64,000 nucleotides of DNA from Bacteriovoracaceae bacterium (GTDB lineage: Bacteria > Bdellovibrionota > Bacteriovoracia > Bacteriovoracales > Bacteriovoracaceae): positions 1 to 64,000 of the forward strand of contig JAONMX010000001.1 of NCBI GenBank assembly GCA_028378565.1, in the 5' to 3' direction. Under the pieces are notes generated by a model. It was not told the origin of the DNA. It saw only the letters and a list, made by a program, of their open reading frames with translations, and did not search any database. The position numbers and the translations under genes are program-made. Below are positions 40,079 through 49,354 of this stretch, one piece after another; positions within the stretch are counted from its first letter, which is position 1, and every line of letters begins with the position of its first letter.

Positions 40079-42602
40079 ATTTCATTGCTATTTTTAATAC
40101 ATCATCAAAATGCTCTACTGGAAAAAACTTCATTCCTTTTCTATGATTCTCAGGAACTTCTTTTAAGTCTTTAGCATTCTCTTTCGGTAATATAATCGTT
40201 TTAATTCCCGCTCTTTTTGCAGCAAGTACTTTTTCTTTAATTCCGCCAACTGGTAATACTTTTCCAGTTAAGCTTAATTCTCCAGTCATTGCGAGAGTTG
40301 GCTTTATTTTTTTATTCGTGGCTAAAGAGTATAAAGCCAAGGCCATTGTTATTCCGGCAGAAGGTCCATCTTTAGGAGTGGCACCGGCAGGTAAATGTAA
40401 GTGCACTTCATGATCGGAAAGAAAATCTAAAGCTTCCACTTCTTTTTTTACATCTCCTTCCACCTTTGCAGTTTTAACAACTTTCTTTTTCTTTTTTGCT
40501 TTTGCTTTTTCTTTGGCCGCTTTAGCCTTTTTTTGCTCATCAACTTGATCTTCTAAAATTTTCTTAACATAACTATAAGCAAGATTAGCAGATTCATTCA
40601 TCACATTTCCAAGCTGGCCAGTTAGCTTGAATCCCCCCTTACCTTTTAAAGGAAGTGTTTCTATAAATAAAATATCTCCACCAAAAGATGTCCATGCTAA
40701 GCCTGTAACAACCCCAGCAACAACATTCTTCTGTGCTAGTTCTGATTGATACCTTGCACTTCCTAAAATTTTCTCAAGCTCATTTGCCTTTGGTGAAAAC
40801 TTCTTTGATCTTCGAGAAGATACTTTTGCCAAAGCTGCTTTTCTACAAAGCTTAGCTACGTATTGCTCCATGGCTCGAACACCCGGCTCTCTAGCATAAT
40901 CAGAAATTAATTTCTTAAGAACAGGAACCCCTAGAGAGAAATCTCCTTTAGCTAGCCCATGCTTTTTTAACTGTTTTGGAATTACCCACTTCGTAGCAAT
41001 TGAAATTTTTTCTTCAATTGTATATCCACTCAATTCAATAATTTCCATTCTATCTAAAAGAGGCTCTGGAATATTACCAATATAGTTTGCCGTCGCGACA
41101 AACAAAACTTTTGATAAATCAAATGGAACATCTAAGTAATGATCAATAAATGAATGGTTTTGTTCAGGGTCTAGAACTTCTAAAAGTGCTGAAGCTGGAT
41201 CTCCTTGGAAACTCTGTCCAAGCTTATCTATCTCATCAAGCATAATGACAGGGTTATTCACTTCTACTCTTTTCAAAGCTTGAATAATACGACCAGGCAT
41301 TGCTCCGACATAAGTTCTCCTATGTCCTTTAATCTCAGCTTCATCTCTCATTCCACCAAGACTAAATCTATAAAACTTTCTCCCTAGTGAATCAGCAATA
41401 CTTCTTCCAAGAGAAGTTTTACCAACACCAGGAGGACCTGCTAAACAAAGAATTGTTCCATCAAACTGTGGTTTTAATTTTTTCACAGCTAAAAACTCTA
41501 AAATTCTTTCTTTTGCTTTCTCAAGTCCATAATGATCTTTCTCTAGCTTTTTCTTTGCTACAGGAATATCAACTTTATCTTCAGTTTTTTTACTCCATGG
41601 TAAATCAAGCATCCAGTTTAAATATGTTCTAGCAACATTATATTCAGGAGAACTATCTGGAATAACTTCTAATCTTTCCATCTCTTCTTCAGCGGCTTTG
41701 AGTGCCTCTTCAGGGAGACCAGCTTCTTCCATCTTCTCTCTTAAAAGCTTAATGTCTCGAGATTTCTCATCATCATCCATCCCAAGTTCACTTCTAATTA
41801 CTTTCAACTGTTCTCTGAGAAAGTATTCTCTTTGATATTTATTAACTTTATCATTAACTTCATCAGATATTTTTTTCTGAATGTCAGCTACATCTTTTTC
41901 TCTTTTTAAATAAACAAGTAGCTTAGCGAATCTTTTCTTAACAACTAAAGTCTCTAAAAAGTCTTGGGCCTCTGGAATATCTAATGAAATTGCAAATGCA
42001 ACCAAGTCAGCAAGTGCCCCTGGAGAAGGACTATTTAACATTGCCAGCTTCATTTCTTCATTAAAGTAAGTATTTACTTCACTTAGTCTTTTCACCTGAT
42101 TAATGACAGATCTTGTGTAAGCATCAAGCTCTTCATCTGCATCCAACAAGTCATCAAAAACATCATACGAAGCTTTAATAACTGGTGTCTCTTCTGTGAA
42201 CTCTGAAGCTCTATATCTCTTAATTCCATGAACTAAAACATTTACACTGCCATCAGGTAACTTAAGTTTTTTAACGACTTTACAGAGAACACCTACCTTA
42301 TAAATATCTTTGCTAGAGATTTCTCTATTATCAAAATCAATATGCTCTTCTGCGACAAACTCACCATCATCGCCCTTCAAGTCACTCTTAACTAAATTAA
42401 GTGCAACATAACCTGTTTTCATTAAATATGAATCAAGCTCTGGCGTGAATTTTTCTTCAGTAAGGATAATCGGAGCGATCATACCAGGGAAAATTGGACT
42501 ATTCATAATGGGAATAATCACTACCTCTGGTGGAAATGCTTTCTCATCGCTGTGTTGATTTGGGTCTATTTGAACTTGATATTCAGTCTCAATATCAGAC
42601 AT
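40077..42602 (-). CDS. lon: ATP-dependent Lon protease (second paralogue, with lysine-rich insert)
   Basis: 841 residues. N-terminal Lon domain (VVIIPIMNSPIFPGMIAPI), Walker A GPPGVGKTS near residue 389, Walker B IMLDEIDKLG, and catalytic Ser about 748 in PKDGPSAG. Between the ATPase and the active-site serine lies an insert of about 45 residues dominated by Lys and Ala (EQKKAKAAKEKAKAKKKKK...), just before the LSDHEVHLHLPAGA motif; it is not in standard Lon. Paralogous to lon1 at 1512-3953. Two Lon proteases occur in Bdellovibrionota and Myxococcota. GGAG precedes the ATG. Confidence 0.96.
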   Translation of the reverse strand: MSDIETEYQVQIDPNQHSDEKAFPPEVVIIPIMNSPIFPGMIAPIILTEEKFTPELDSYLMKTGYVALNLVKSDLKGDDGEFVAEEHIDFDNREISSKDIYKVGVLCKVVKKLKLPDGSVNVLVHGIKRYRASEFTEETPVIKASYDVFDDLLDADEELDAYTRSVINQVKRLSEVNTYFNEEMKLAMLNSPSPGALADLVAFAISLDIPEAQDFLETLVVKKRFAKLLVYLKREKDVADIQKKISDEVNDKVNKYQREYFLREQLKVIRSELGMDDDEKSRDIKLLREKMEEAGLPEEALKAAEEEMERLEVIPDSSPEYNVARTYLNWMLDLPWSKKTEDKVDIPVAKKKLEKDHYGLEKAKERILEFLAVKKLKPQFDGTILCLAGPPGVGKTSLGRSIADSLGRKFYRFSLGGMRDEAEIKGHRRTYVGAMPGRIIQALKRVEVNNPVIMLDEIDKLGQSFQGDPASALLEVLDPEQNHSFIDHYLDVPFDLSKVLFVATANYIGNIPEPLLDRMEIIELSGYTIEEKISIATKWVIPKQLKKHGLAKGDFSLGVPVLKKLISDYAREPGVRAMEQYVAKLCRKAALAKVSSRRSKKFSPKANELEKILGSARYQSELAQKNVVAGVVTGLAWTSFGGDILFIETLPLKGKGGFKLTGQLGNVMNESANLAYSYVKKILEDQVDEQKKAKAAKEKAKAKKKKKVVKTAKVEGDVKKEVEALDFLSDHEVHLHLPAGATPKDGPSAGITMALALYSLATNKKIKPTLAMTGELSLTGKVLPVGGIKEKVLAAKRAGIKTIILPKENAKDLKEVPENHRKGMKFFPVEHFDDVLKIAMK

Positions 42603-42640
42603 ATAAATTTCTCCGAGTGTTAAATGATAATTAAAAAGGT

Positions 42641-43117
42641 CTAACCTTTTACATCCACGACAAAACGTCCTGGCGATAAAAGATAAAAAATATCTATTGT
42701 GATTTCTTTCTTAAAGATTACTTCTACAGAAAGCGTATCACTTTGAATTGGAAAAAAGTTTATAGATTCTACATATTTTGAATTTCCAAAAGAACCTAAC
42801 TTGCCCACTAGATTAGTATCAAACAAATCTAAATAAAGTCTTTTTTCATTTCCTGCAATATATCCATATACTCTAGGTATTTCTTTAGTTCCAAAATCAA
42901 AAACAAGTCTTTCATAACCTGCAGATTTAGAAAAGTTATGTCTAATTGCTTTTAAGGAAGAGCTTCTTTTAGGACCACCATTATGAAATATACCTTTCTC
43001 AAGAAATATCGATCTTTTGCGAGGTGCAATTCTTCTGATTCTTTCATCTAGTAAGTTCTGTCCAAGAATACTTGAACTAAGGAGTAGGGTAATTATTAAT
43101 TTAATAAATACTTTCAT
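42641..43117 (-). CDS. Exported AMIN-domain-like protein (158 aa)
   Basis: Signal peptide 1-19, a basic linker, and then an AMIN-type region (AGYERLVFDFGTKEIPRV, NEKRLYLDLFDTNLVG, PGRFVVDVKG). AMIN domains bind peptidoglycan and localise amidases or pilus secretins. No enzymatic domain follows, so it is a stand-alone periplasmic wall-binding module. Located 38 bases upstream of lon2. Assignment is by pattern and moderately sure. Confidence 0.65.
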   Translation of the reverse strand: MKVFIKLIITLLLSSSILGQNLLDERIRRIAPRKRSIFLEKGIFHNGGPKRSSSLKAIRHNFSKSAGYERLVFDFGTKEIPRVYGYIAGNEKRLYLDLFDTNLVGKLGSFGNSKYVESINFFPIQSDTLSVEVIFKKEITIDIFYLLSPGRFVVDVKG

Positions 43118-43180
43118 AAGCTAAGTCACCTTCCATGATTTCTTGACTATAGAATAACTAAAATTTGAACTATTTGAACA

Positions 43181-44926
43181 CTAAAATATTGATTTATCGC
43201 GATTAACAATCATTGAGGATAAAATAACGAGCATGGCCCCTAATAGTAAGCTAAACATGCCATTTCCGGGCCCGGAATTTCCCATATCCACAGAGCCACA
43301 GGCCAAAGAATCCTGTGAGTTTTTCTTCTTTTTTGACGCACCATTTATACTATGTACAACAGTATTTCCAGAAGACTTGAATGTATTCGGAGCGTCCATA
43401 CACGCACTATTAGAGTAAGTTGATGAATATTTTTTATGATCATAAAGCTTATAGGAACCGTTTTCATAACTTACAACATTTACAATCATCAGATAGAAGC
43501 CAAATGAATCCGCAAAATAAGATCCACCAGGTAAAATCTGTGACTCACTCGGTGTCATAGAAGAAGCAACAAATGTTGAAAAATCTTCGGGCTTAACATT
43601 AATATCAAAAATATTATTCGCTGAAGTTGTACTAAGAGCAAACCTACCAAGAAGATTCAAGTTTGGGTTTCCCTCAGAATCATATGAATAGTCATAATTC
43701 AATGAGCCTCCAGGGCTTGATATACCTAATTTATATTTTGATCTCGAAAATAAATCTTGATTTATAATCTTCACTTCCAAAAATAAGTTATTACCAGTAA
43801 CTGGATATGTTGTTAAATCAATTTGAAAATTGTCCTCTTCATTATCTGTAACCTGTTGACTAGAAAAATATCCAACTAGTGCATCACCTGCATTGGAGGA
43901 AAATGAACCTAAGTCAAAATATGGCAAATCCCTACTACTAAAATAATTGTAATCTACATTAATTCCACATTTTATTGTTACGGTACCAACATCAATACTC
44001 GAATTGGAACTTGTTAATTTTAAACCTTGTGGATGACCTTTTTCACTGTTGTTACAACTTTCATAAAAAGAACCTCTATAATCTTGACCACTAGGACAAA
44101 ATTCTGTTTGTGCTTGTTGATAATAGTCTGGTAATGAACTTAATTTTGAAGGTGGTTTAACATACAGATAATATAAATCATCAAGTGGAAGTCCTTCTAT
44201 CACAAAACTCCCATCTGTATTTGAAAATGCTGACGCAAGAACTCTACCAGAATTAGAACTTATAGCAACTACTTCAGCAGCAAGAACGCCAATCTGTGAT
44301 GAGCTTCCTGCAACAACTCCCTTAATGCTTCCATTAGTGCTTTTATCATAAAGAGCATTTACACCATACATATCATCGGCACTGATACCGTATTGGCCGT
44401 TAACCGATGTATAAAACATTGAAGAATAAATTGTTTCTGAATGATCCATTCCAAAAAAATGTCCCATTTCGTGAGTTACGATATCACCAAGATAAAAGGT
44501 TCCTCCTGGAGTAAGCGAATATGTAATATCATCTCTTAAAACAATATCTGATTCAATAATGACTCCTCTAATGTCATCAAAAGATGTTTTCGTAACGGCA
44601 AGAACACCTGTTCCACCAAAAAGAGAAGCGTCTGATGAAAAATAAATATCGTTTCGGTTATCCAAGGGTGTTGAATCAGAAATAATTGTACTTACAACTG
44701 GAGCATTTGTTCCGGCCCATGAAGAGACAGAAGACTGAACGATACTTGAAATTGTACTAGAACTACCATTAGGAGATCCTTGTGAATGAATATATAAGCT
44801 AGTTCCACTTATTCTTGTAGACCATCTTACTTTCTCTCCACTATCATTTAATTGAAAAGTATATGAATAAGAACTTATACATGAAATTAGCAATAGAATG
44901 ATTAAGCCCATTTTTTTTAAATTCAA
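43181..44926 (-). CDS. Secreted matrixin-like zinc metalloprotease with C-terminal sorting-type anchor
   Basis: 581 residues. Signal peptide 1-21, then a metallopeptidase domain with the full zinc motif HEMGHFFGMDH (His152, Glu153, His156, His162) and a Met-turn at SSMFYT (Met170). Next a carboxypeptidase-regulatory-like domain (GSIKGVVAG...DGSFVIEGLP). The tail is ACGSVDMGNSGPGNG, then a hydrophobic helix (FSLLLGAMLVILSSMIV) and NRDK, the tripartite design of MYXO-CTERM/GlyGly-CTERM sorting signals. Probably exported and tethered to or released from the cell surface. It overlaps the next upstream gene by 4 bases. Confidence 0.85.
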   Translation of the reverse strand: MNLKKMGLIILLLISCISSYSYTFQLNDSGEKVRWSTRISGTSLYIHSQGSPNGSSSTISSIVQSSVSSWAGTNAPVVSTIISDSTPLDNRNDIYFSSDASLFGGTGVLAVTKTSFDDIRGVIIESDIVLRDDITYSLTPGGTFYLGDIVTHEMGHFFGMDHSETIYSSMFYTSVNGQYGISADDMYGVNALYDKSTNGSIKGVVAGSSSQIGVLAAEVVAISSNSGRVLASAFSNTDGSFVIEGLPLDDLYYLYVKPPSKLSSLPDYYQQAQTEFCPSGQDYRGSFYESCNNSEKGHPQGLKLTSSNSSIDVGTVTIKCGINVDYNYFSSRDLPYFDLGSFSSNAGDALVGYFSSQQVTDNEEDNFQIDLTTYPVTGNNLFLEVKIINQDLFSRSKYKLGISSPGGSLNYDYSYDSEGNPNLNLLGRFALSTTSANNIFDINVKPEDFSTFVASSMTPSESQILPGGSYFADSFGFYLMIVNVVSYENGSYKLYDHKKYSSTYSNSACMDAPNTFKSSGNTVVHSINGASKKKKNSQDSLACGSVDMGNSGPGNGMFSLLLGAMLVILSSMIVNRDKSIF

Positions 44927-45636
44927 CTTTTACTTCTCCTAAGAAATCCCGCCACAATTCCAGAAAAAGCAATAAAGAATAGTAACCAGAAGCTACTCTT
45001 TTTCTCTTTTTCTTCTATATGTTCGAAGCTTGCAGGAGTTCTCTTTCGAGAATCCTTATTATAACCTTTAGATTTTTTAACGTGAGGAACTTTTACAAAT
45101 TTGTCTTCCTCAATTTTTTGTAAAGGGGAACCCCATTTACTAATTAGAATCTCATTGAATCTTTTAATTTTAATATTACCAACGTCTTTCTGAGTACGAA
45201 AAACTTCAGAGAAAATTCTATCATCGTTCTTAGTTGTACTCTTTGAAAAACTACTCATTGCCAAGTTTGTTAAGTAATACCCGAACTTCCCTTTTCTCAA
45301 CAAAACAATTGAGTTTGTACCTTCTTTAAATGTTGGAACTCCAGAAACTTTATAGCTTACTCCCTGCCATTTTCCACCAGGTACAAGAACTTTAAAATTA
45401 TTTCTATTAACTATCTTTGAATGTTCAATACCAACGATTTCATTAAGTTTAAATGTGTACTCTGTAACAACTTCCCCAGTAGGTATTTTCTTAAATGTCT
45501 TGCCTATTGGTACACCTGAAATAACAAGATCTGAGTCTCGAACCTGATCAGTAACCTTTACGGGAATAAAAGTAGCTGCATGACTTCTAAGTGCAAAAAA
45601 TATCAAAAAAACTGTGCAAAATAATTTAATATACAT
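44923..45636 (-). CDS. Exported membrane-anchored partner of the matrixin-like protease
   Basis: 237 residues: signal peptide 1-20 (ending SHA), then a domain of the pattern DSDLVISGVP...TEYTFKLNEIVG...VPGGKW...VSGVPTFKEGTNSIVLL, a family often found beside M10/matrixin proteases in deltaproteobacteria-type genomes. A lysine-rich linker leads to a C-terminal helix (FWLLFFIAFSGIVAGFL) and RRSK, the same tail design as the protease. The ATG at 45636 gives a clean signal peptide; a TTG at 45654 is possible. It overlaps the protease gene by 4 bases (ATGA). Confidence 0.68.
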   Translation of the reverse strand: MYIKLFCTVFLIFFALRSHAATFIPVKVTDQVRDSDLVISGVPIGKTFKKIPTGEVVTEYTFKLNEIVGIEHSKIVNRNNFKVLVPGGKWQGVSYKVSGVPTFKEGTNSIVLLRKGKFGYYLTNLAMSSFSKSTTKNDDRIFSEVFRTQKDVGNIKIKRFNEILISKWGSPLQKIEEDKFVKVPHVKKSKGYNKDSRKRTPASFEHIEEKEKKSSFWLLFFIAFSGIVAGFLRRSKS

Positions 45637-45643
45637 AGACCAT

Positions 45644-45672
45644 CCGTTTACCAACTCTTCGGTAAATAACGG
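45644..45672 (-). promoter_or_regulatory. Leader hairpin just before the protease-partner gene
   Basis: On the minus strand CCG-(TTA)-TTTACC pairs with GGTAAA-CGG around an eight-base loop, ending 7 bases before the ATG at 45636. It could limit access to the weak ribosome-binding site. Inference only. Confidence 0.3.
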
Positions 45673-45723
45673 ATAATTCTTTACTATTTTAATAAGGTAT
45701 TATTTTGCTATAATATCAACGGG

Positions 45724-48315
45724 TTATATGTCAAAATTGATCCTATGATCAGACACTTTTGCGATAAAGGGACTCTGATCCAGCACCCAAACAGTGTTTC
45801 CTCGGTCTTTTAACGATGCAAAGATGCCCTGAAATGAGCTTAACTCTGCCATAGATAGGCCTGAACTGATATTTTCAAAAACCAGTAGGCTATTTTCAAT
45901 ATTCTTTTCTAGATACGTGATAAGTTTAATTCTTTGTTTCTCACCTCCAGATAGACTTTGTATTGTTCTATCTAATGTAAGATAACTTAAATTCATTAAC
46001 TCTAGGTAATCTAAAATTTTTCTATATTTTGGTGTAAGTTTTAGCTTATTTTTAACTTCAGAGATTGGTAGATTAAACGCCTCATAAACAGTGTGTGTTC
46101 CATCTGTAATATTAGAAATATAAGACTTAAGCTTTTTTCCACCACAATCACTACAAGTAATTCTTATATCCTCTAGAAAGTTCATTTCTACTTCATTAAT
46201 CCCTTTACCGTCGCAGGTTGTACATTTTCCCAATTCAGAGTTTGTAGAAAAGTGGCCTTTTTCAAGTGCCAAACTTTTAGAAACAGGTAAACTTACAAAG
46301 TAATCTCTCATTAAAGCAGACAAACCAAGCAAGGTTCCTACAGTAGATCGAGATGTCGTCCTTCCTTGTGAAGAATCAATCACTATAACATTTTCAAAAT
46401 TATTCTTTATTCCTTTATCGATAACTAAGCTTTTTTCATAAAGAGATTCTTTATGAATATGATAGTACAAGCTATTCGCAATAACTTCTTTAATCATTTT
46501 TGCTTTGTAAGACATTTTATCACCATAAAAAAGAGTGATACCATTAAGAGAAAGGTTAACTTTTCTAAACACAATATCCTCAACAACAATATTTTCTAGT
46601 TTTAGGTTATGCTTAATAGCTCTTTCATTACTCTTTATTATTTCAAATTTATTTATATTTACTTTCTTCTTATTTTGCTTAGCTGAAACGATTTCGCCAC
46701 CTAGGTGACCAGCTCCAGGGCCTACTTCTATAACATAGTCTGAGCTTTCAATAAGAAACAAATTATGCTCAACCAACAAAATTGTGTTACCTTGATTTTT
46801 AATTTTTGTTAAACACTCAAATAACTTCTGTTGTTCTTTTAGGGAAAGGCCTAATGCTGGTTCATCCAGCACAAACAAAGAGCCTGAACCTTCATAACTT
46901 AATATTTTAACCAGTAGAGATCTCTGATACTCACTACTCGTTAGTCTCTTGGCTTTTTTAGATAATTCTAAATTTTCAAGACCAATGGAGATAGCGGTTT
47001 CAAGAATATTCAAAATTGCAGAAACCTTAAAATCTGATTCATCGTTCTTTTTTTTGAGTAGCTTGAACAATCTATAAAGTTCTTTCACCTTTCTCGTTAA
47101 AATATATCCATAACTTATTTTTTCCCCTTCAAAAAAATGAACTAATTTAGATGACTTTGCTAAAACTCTTGAGCCTTCACATTCATCACAAATTTTTTCA
47201 GATTGAAGTCCTCTTAAATAAATCCTTACACTACTCTTATAGCGTTTCGTTTCAAGATACTTTAAGAGTTCTTCAGTACCTGGAAAGTTACCCTTTCCTT
47301 TTTCAATGATTTCCCAAGTTTTCTTTGTTGCTAGTTTATAAAAAGGTTTTTTGATGTCTAAATTTTGCTTTTTACACTCTCTAATAAAATCGCTCTTAAA
47401 TGAGCCAAAACGCTTTCCTTCCAGCATATGAAGTGCACCCTCTTCTAATGATAGATTTGCATTTTTTACTATTTTTTCTCTATCATAAAATAGTTTCATT
47501 CCATGACCATTACAACCGCTACAAGCACCAGCTGCATTAAAAGGACTTAATTGTTCTAATTCAATAAAGTTTTTAGTAATAGAAAAGTCACATTTAGGAC
47601 AACTGAAGCTATCATTAATAAACGCTTCCTCTAGTTCTGAAGACTCAAGGCCACAAAAATATATCTTTAAGCTCTTCAGACCAAGTTCCGCTATTTTCTT
47701 ACTTATCTTACTTGTATCCTTTACCTTAATTCTAAAAAGTTCAAAGTACTCATGCTCATTATCAAAGGCTTTTATTTTGTTATCTAGAATGGAGAAACTT
47801 CTAGAAGGGTTCATTTCAGTACCAAAACTTTCTCTATAATTCTCTTTCGTTGTAAAAAAATGAATAGACTTAGAATCCATGAATTTCTTATTGATCTTAT
47901 TTTCTACTTCTAACCAATGATCATCTTGCTTAAGCTCAAGGTCATGATCAGGACAAACTACTTTTGAATGATGATAATAAAATCTTTGAATGTGATCAAA
48001 GATACCAAATAAGTCACTTGCATTTGGTCTTGAACCAATGATTGGATTACTTTGGGCCAAGGCCCAAACAGGCATTACAGGAGTAATGGAATCTACACTT
48101 GCCGATTGTGGCATATTCCAAAAAAACTTCACATCATTTGGTAGAGAGTTTAAGAATCTTCTTTTAGACTCTGTGACTATTGTATGAAAAACCAGAGAAG
48201 ATTTTCCGCTTCCACTTGGTCCCACTACTGATGTTATTTCATTAATAGGGATATCAATATCTACATTTTTAAGGTTATTAGTAGATGCCCCTCTAACTTT
48301 GATTGAGTTTTTCAT
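45724..48315 (-). CDS. UvrA-like ABC ATPase with one degenerate ATP site
   Basis: 863 residues (E. coli UvrA is 940). UvrA features are kept: CPDHD at 121-125, zinc modules C239/C242...C265/C268 and C698/C701...C721/C724, and ICDECEGSRVL. Site 1 is intact: Walker A GPSGSGKSS (32-40), Walker B FVLDEP, H-loop VEHN, partnered by signature LSGGEKQR (788-795). Site 2 is decayed: Walker A became GDKMSYKA (598-605), signature 1 became LTSSEYQR, Walker B VFENI, H-loop LDQS. All losses fall on one composite site. It may be a specialised damage sensor or a non-repair UvrA paralogue; a canonical uvrA should exist elsewhere. Confidence 0.88.
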   Translation of the reverse strand: MKNSIKVRGASTNNLKNVDIDIPINEITSVVGPSGSGKSSLVFHTIVTESKRRFLNSLPNDVKFFWNMPQSASVDSITPVMPVWALAQSNPIIGSRPNASDLFGIFDHIQRFYYHHSKVVCPDHDLELKQDDHWLEVENKINKKFMDSKSIHFFTTKENYRESFGTEMNPSRSFSILDNKIKAFDNEHEYFELFRIKVKDTSKISKKIAELGLKSLKIYFCGLESSELEEAFINDSFSCPKCDFSITKNFIELEQLSPFNAAGACSGCNGHGMKLFYDREKIVKNANLSLEEGALHMLEGKRFGSFKSDFIRECKKQNLDIKKPFYKLATKKTWEIIEKGKGNFPGTEELLKYLETKRYKSSVRIYLRGLQSEKICDECEGSRVLAKSSKLVHFFEGEKISYGYILTRKVKELYRLFKLLKKKNDESDFKVSAILNILETAISIGLENLELSKKAKRLTSSEYQRSLLVKILSYEGSGSLFVLDEPALGLSLKEQQKLFECLTKIKNQGNTILLVEHNLFLIESSDYVIEVGPGAGHLGGEIVSAKQNKKKVNINKFEIIKSNERAIKHNLKLENIVVEDIVFRKVNLSLNGITLFYGDKMSYKAKMIKEVIANSLYYHIHKESLYEKSLVIDKGIKNNFENVIVIDSSQGRTTSRSTVGTLLGLSALMRDYFVSLPVSKSLALEKGHFSTNSELGKCTTCDGKGINEVEMNFLEDIRITCSDCGGKKLKSYISNITDGTHTVYEAFNLPISEVKNKLKLTPKYRKILDYLELMNLSYLTLDRTIQSLSGGEKQRIKLITYLEKNIENSLLVFENISSGLSMAELSSFQGIFASLKDRGNTVWVLDQSPFIAKVSDHRINFDI

Positions 48316-48332
48316 CTCTTATTTATAGCACA

Positions 48333-48361
48333 TAAAAAAAGCCCACCGTAAGGTGGGCTTT
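48333..48361 (-). terminator. Terminator of the rplM-rpsI operon
   Basis: On the minus strand AAGCCCACC-TTAC-GGTGGGCTT is followed by a run of T. It separates rpsI from the UvrA-like gene. Confidence 0.92.
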
Positions 48362-48401
48362 GATATTTCGTATCTGTATAAGATAATTTTTAAATATGGT
48401 A

Positions 48402-48809
48402 TTAACGTTTCGAGAATTGAAACTTCTTTCTTGCACCTGCAAGACCTGGCTTCTTTCTTTCTACTTTTCTAGAATCTCTTGTTAAGAATCCAGCTTTTTT
48501 AAGCTCTACTCTAAGAGTTGGGTCTAACTTAATAAGGGCACGTGCTACACCAAGTCTGATTGCACCAGCTTGTCCTGTTGTTCCCCCACCTTTAACATTC
48601 ACATTGATATCGTACTTATCAGCAAGCTTTAAAAGATTTAATGGTTGATTAACAACATAACGATTAGTTCCCTTAGGAAAGTAATCTTTAATGTCTCTTT
48701 TATTGATTTTTATTCCACCATTTCCGTTCTCAGAAACATAAACTCTAGCAACAGAGCTTTTTCTTCTACCTACAGCATGTGAATTATAAGTTTTTCCTTT
48801 AGTTGCCAT
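48402..48809 (-). CDS. rpsI: 30S ribosomal protein S9
   Basis: 135 residues. S9 features: [19 protein letters not shown], then [24 protein letters not shown] and the C-terminal [14 protein letters not shown] tail ending in Lys-Arg, which reaches the P-site tRNA. AAGGAAAAG precedes the ATG. It follows rplM by 20 bases, the standard L13-S9 operon. Confidence 0.98.
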   Translation of the reverse strand: MATKGKTYNSHAVGRRKSSVARVYVSENGNGGIKINKRDIKDYFPKGTNRYVVNQPLNLLKLADKYDINVNVKGGGTTGQAGAIRLGVARALIKLDPTLRVELKKAGFLTRDSRKVERKKPGLAGARKKFQFSKR

Positions 48810-48829
48810 ATAACTTTTCCTTTAATTTT

Positions 48830-49267
48830 TTACAGCTCTAATTTCTGTGGATTTTGTGCATCATGGTTATGGTTTTCACCAGCAAATACTTTTAGCTTAG
48901 TTAACTGCTTACGACCTAAAGAGTTTTTAGGAAGCATTCCTTTAACAGCATTCATAAGTATTAGCTCAGGGTTTTTAGCAAGCTGTTCTTTAGCAGTTCT
49001 GCTTTTGATTCCGCCTACAAAACCTGTGTGCCAGTAATACTTCTTTTCATCTAGTTTTTTTCCAGTGAATCTTACCTTGTCAGCATTAACAACTACAACA
49101 AAGTCTCCACTATCAGTATGAGGTGTGAACTTCGGTGAATTCTTTCCTCTTAAAATGTCTGCAATCTTAGTTGCAAGACGTCCAACAACCTGATCGTTTG
49201 CATCGATCAAGATCCATTTTTTATCCGCTTCAGCTGGCTTCAGCACAAAAGACTTTTGAGTATACAT
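48830..49267 (-). CDS. rplM: 50S ribosomal protein L13
   Basis: 145 residues. Signature regions WILIDANDQVVGRLATKIADIL, KKYYWHTGFVGGIK and VKGMLPKNSLGRKQLTKLKVFAG. First gene of the L13-S9 operon. Its promoter must lie in 49268-49354, which is AT-rich but without a convincing consensus. No clear terminator for the tamA gene upstream is visible there either. Confidence 0.98.
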   Translation of the reverse strand: MYTQKSFVLKPAEADKKWILIDANDQVVGRLATKIADILRGKNSPKFTPHTDSGDFVVVVNADKVRFTGKKLDEKKYYWHTGFVGGIKSRTAKEQLAKNPELILMNAVKGMLPKNSLGRKQLTKLKVFAGENHNHDAQNPQKLEL

Positions 49268-49354
49268 AGTAAAACCCTTTAACTACTACTAGTTCAACAA
49301 AATACAAGTGAAGAACCTTATATATGATTTTTGGGCCTAACGTCAAGAAAAGAG

